Source: Enoplolaimus lenunculus (taxonomy: Eukaryota; Nematoda; Enoplea; Enoplida; Thoracostomopsidae). From it: DNA of 64,000 nt. The stretch is taken from the NCBI GenBank assembly GCA_030248215.1, contig JASANG010001941.1:124001-188000 (forward strand). The letters are read 5' to 3'. Position numbers and translations under genes: made by a program. The notes under the pieces are model-generated. The model worked only from the letters and a program-made list of their open reading frames with translations. It ran no database searches and was not told where the DNA came from. Below, piece by piece: positions 63,183 to 64,000 of this stretch; within the stretch, counting starts at the first letter, position 1; each line of letters begins with the position of its first letter.

Positions 63183-63272
63183 ACATAAGCCTATAAGCCT
63201 AAGCAAAAAAAATGTAATCTAGAATCTAAACCTATTGTTTTGAATCACCAGAAACCTGGAGGCCCTTAAAGG
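63183..63272. mobile_element. Family B MITE fragment
   Basis: AAGCCTATAAGCCTAAGCAA, AATGTAATCTAGAATCTAAACC and CACCAGAAACCTGGAGGCCC; only the right half remains. Confidence 0.7.
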
Positions 63273-63289
63273 TGTAGCCTGATCCGAAA

Positions 63290-63800
63290 TCCACTAAAAA
63301 CCGTGTCTAAAAATTCTGGTTAAATATAGCCGTCTCCTCACATAAAGTCTCCAAGATTCCCCAATAACTTGAAAATAGAATGGCCAACTGAAACTAAGAA
63401 TCACTATCTTTTTCTGCCAATTTTCTAAATTTTCCCAAGTTCCTTGATTTCCCCAAGTTCCTTGGTTTCCACGGTTATTCCATGAGGCAAGTAAACTTAA
63501 GTTACTGCGTAAATTCCTGCCCTATGCGCAACCCCAGAAAAACGATATCTCCGATTTCCTTCACATTGAGCCTCCGTGGCAAACTTAATCCCGAAAATAA
63601 TTCCAAATCCACAGATCAAAACACTGCCTGCAATTTCACCAACTAGGTTAAACACAACTTAACTATAGTAAAAATAGATGTTTAAAAAACTGGCCGCAAA
63701 TTTCAAGAAAGTAAATTGATCAAACAACAACAACAACAATATGGACACTCACACACACCTTGACAAAGCCTACAATTTGAACAATTTTACGTCCCAAAAC
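63290..63800. repeat. Dispersed C/A-skewed repeat, copy 2
   Basis: CTCCAAGATTCCCCAAT, TTTCCCCAAGTTCCTTGG, TCACATTGAGCCTCCGTGG and AACAACAACAACAACAAT; partner of 15590-16345. Type unknown. Confidence 0.45.
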
Positions 63801-64000
63801 AACGCCTAAGCCTCTCGCTCACAGCAACATAATCTTATTTTATTTTTAATGATTCGCACTATTTTACAAGACTCAAAAATTAAATTATATCATATAAATG
63901 CCGTTTAATAAAACAGATATGAAGTTCGTTTAGACAAGTCAACTCTGAATAAAATCGTTCAATAAACTATATATTCACGGAATGTTAACACGAAAAGTCC

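Larger units (their letters stand above)
59567..64000. other. Gene-free tail of the window
   Basis: Beyond the bublin-like stop codon only repeats are recognisable: families A, B, C, F and the C/A-skewed repeat. 61100-61750 and 62780-63170 are AT-rich, unassigned, with no supported exon. Confidence 0.6.

Overview
The window is eukaryotic, AT-rich and repeat-crowded, and is best read as a nematode (roundworm) chromosome segment. The reasons are short TTTCAG/TTTTAG splice acceptors at most introns, an ADAMTS with a GON domain, a divergent ionotropic-receptor gene, splice-acceptor AGs 5-12 nt before several start codons (as in spliced-leader trans-splicing), and abundant TTAGGC, the nematode telomere motif, inside dispersed elements. 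Introns are long and filled with small non-autonomous DNA transposons. The assignment is inference, not proof; I cannot name a species.

Six host genes can be traced exon by exon. (1) 175-7278 (+): 3' end of a GON-1/ADAMTS9-type protein, three TSP1 repeats and a complete GON domain; the protease half lies upstream of the window. (2) 12244-9821 (-): ionotropic glutamate-receptor-like gene, with a reading-frame break and a C terminus that runs into a MITE. (3) 27466-19558 (-): classical short-chain dehydrogenase/reductase, 8 exons, 260 aa. (4) 33784-31181 (-): RidA (YjgF/UK114), 6 exons, 130 aa. (5) 38249-49482 (+): splicing factor SF3A1, 18 exons, 959 aa. (6) 50490-52553 (+): dynein light chain DNAL4, 4 exons, 120 aa, with a non-AG last acceptor. 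A seventh, 56533-59566 (+), encodes a 382-aa coiled-coil protein resembling bublin (BBLN/UPF0184) in its middle. All complete models close in frame. The genes do unrelated housekeeping, matrix or sensory jobs and show no operon-like spacing; SF3A1 and DNAL4 are about 1 kb apart on the same strand.

Between and inside the genes lie at least ten MITE families, many nested: two families with TTAGGC-like hexamers in their arms (A, ends GGCCCATGTAAAGA; B, ends GGCCAATGTTACTTTTAGG), a group of hAT-like elements with CAGGGTG ends and 8-bp target duplications whose arms carry runs of different hexamers, two TA-target (Tc1/mariner-like) families, one TTAA-target (piggyBac-like) element, a 1.1-kb element with ~246-bp inverted arms, and several palindromic GC- or C-rich elements. 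There are also two decayed LINE fragments, a tRNA-derived SINE-like pair beside an exact 235-bp tandem duplication, and several minisatellites. I saw no LTR retrovirus-like or capsid-bearing element, no CRISPR array and no rRNA.
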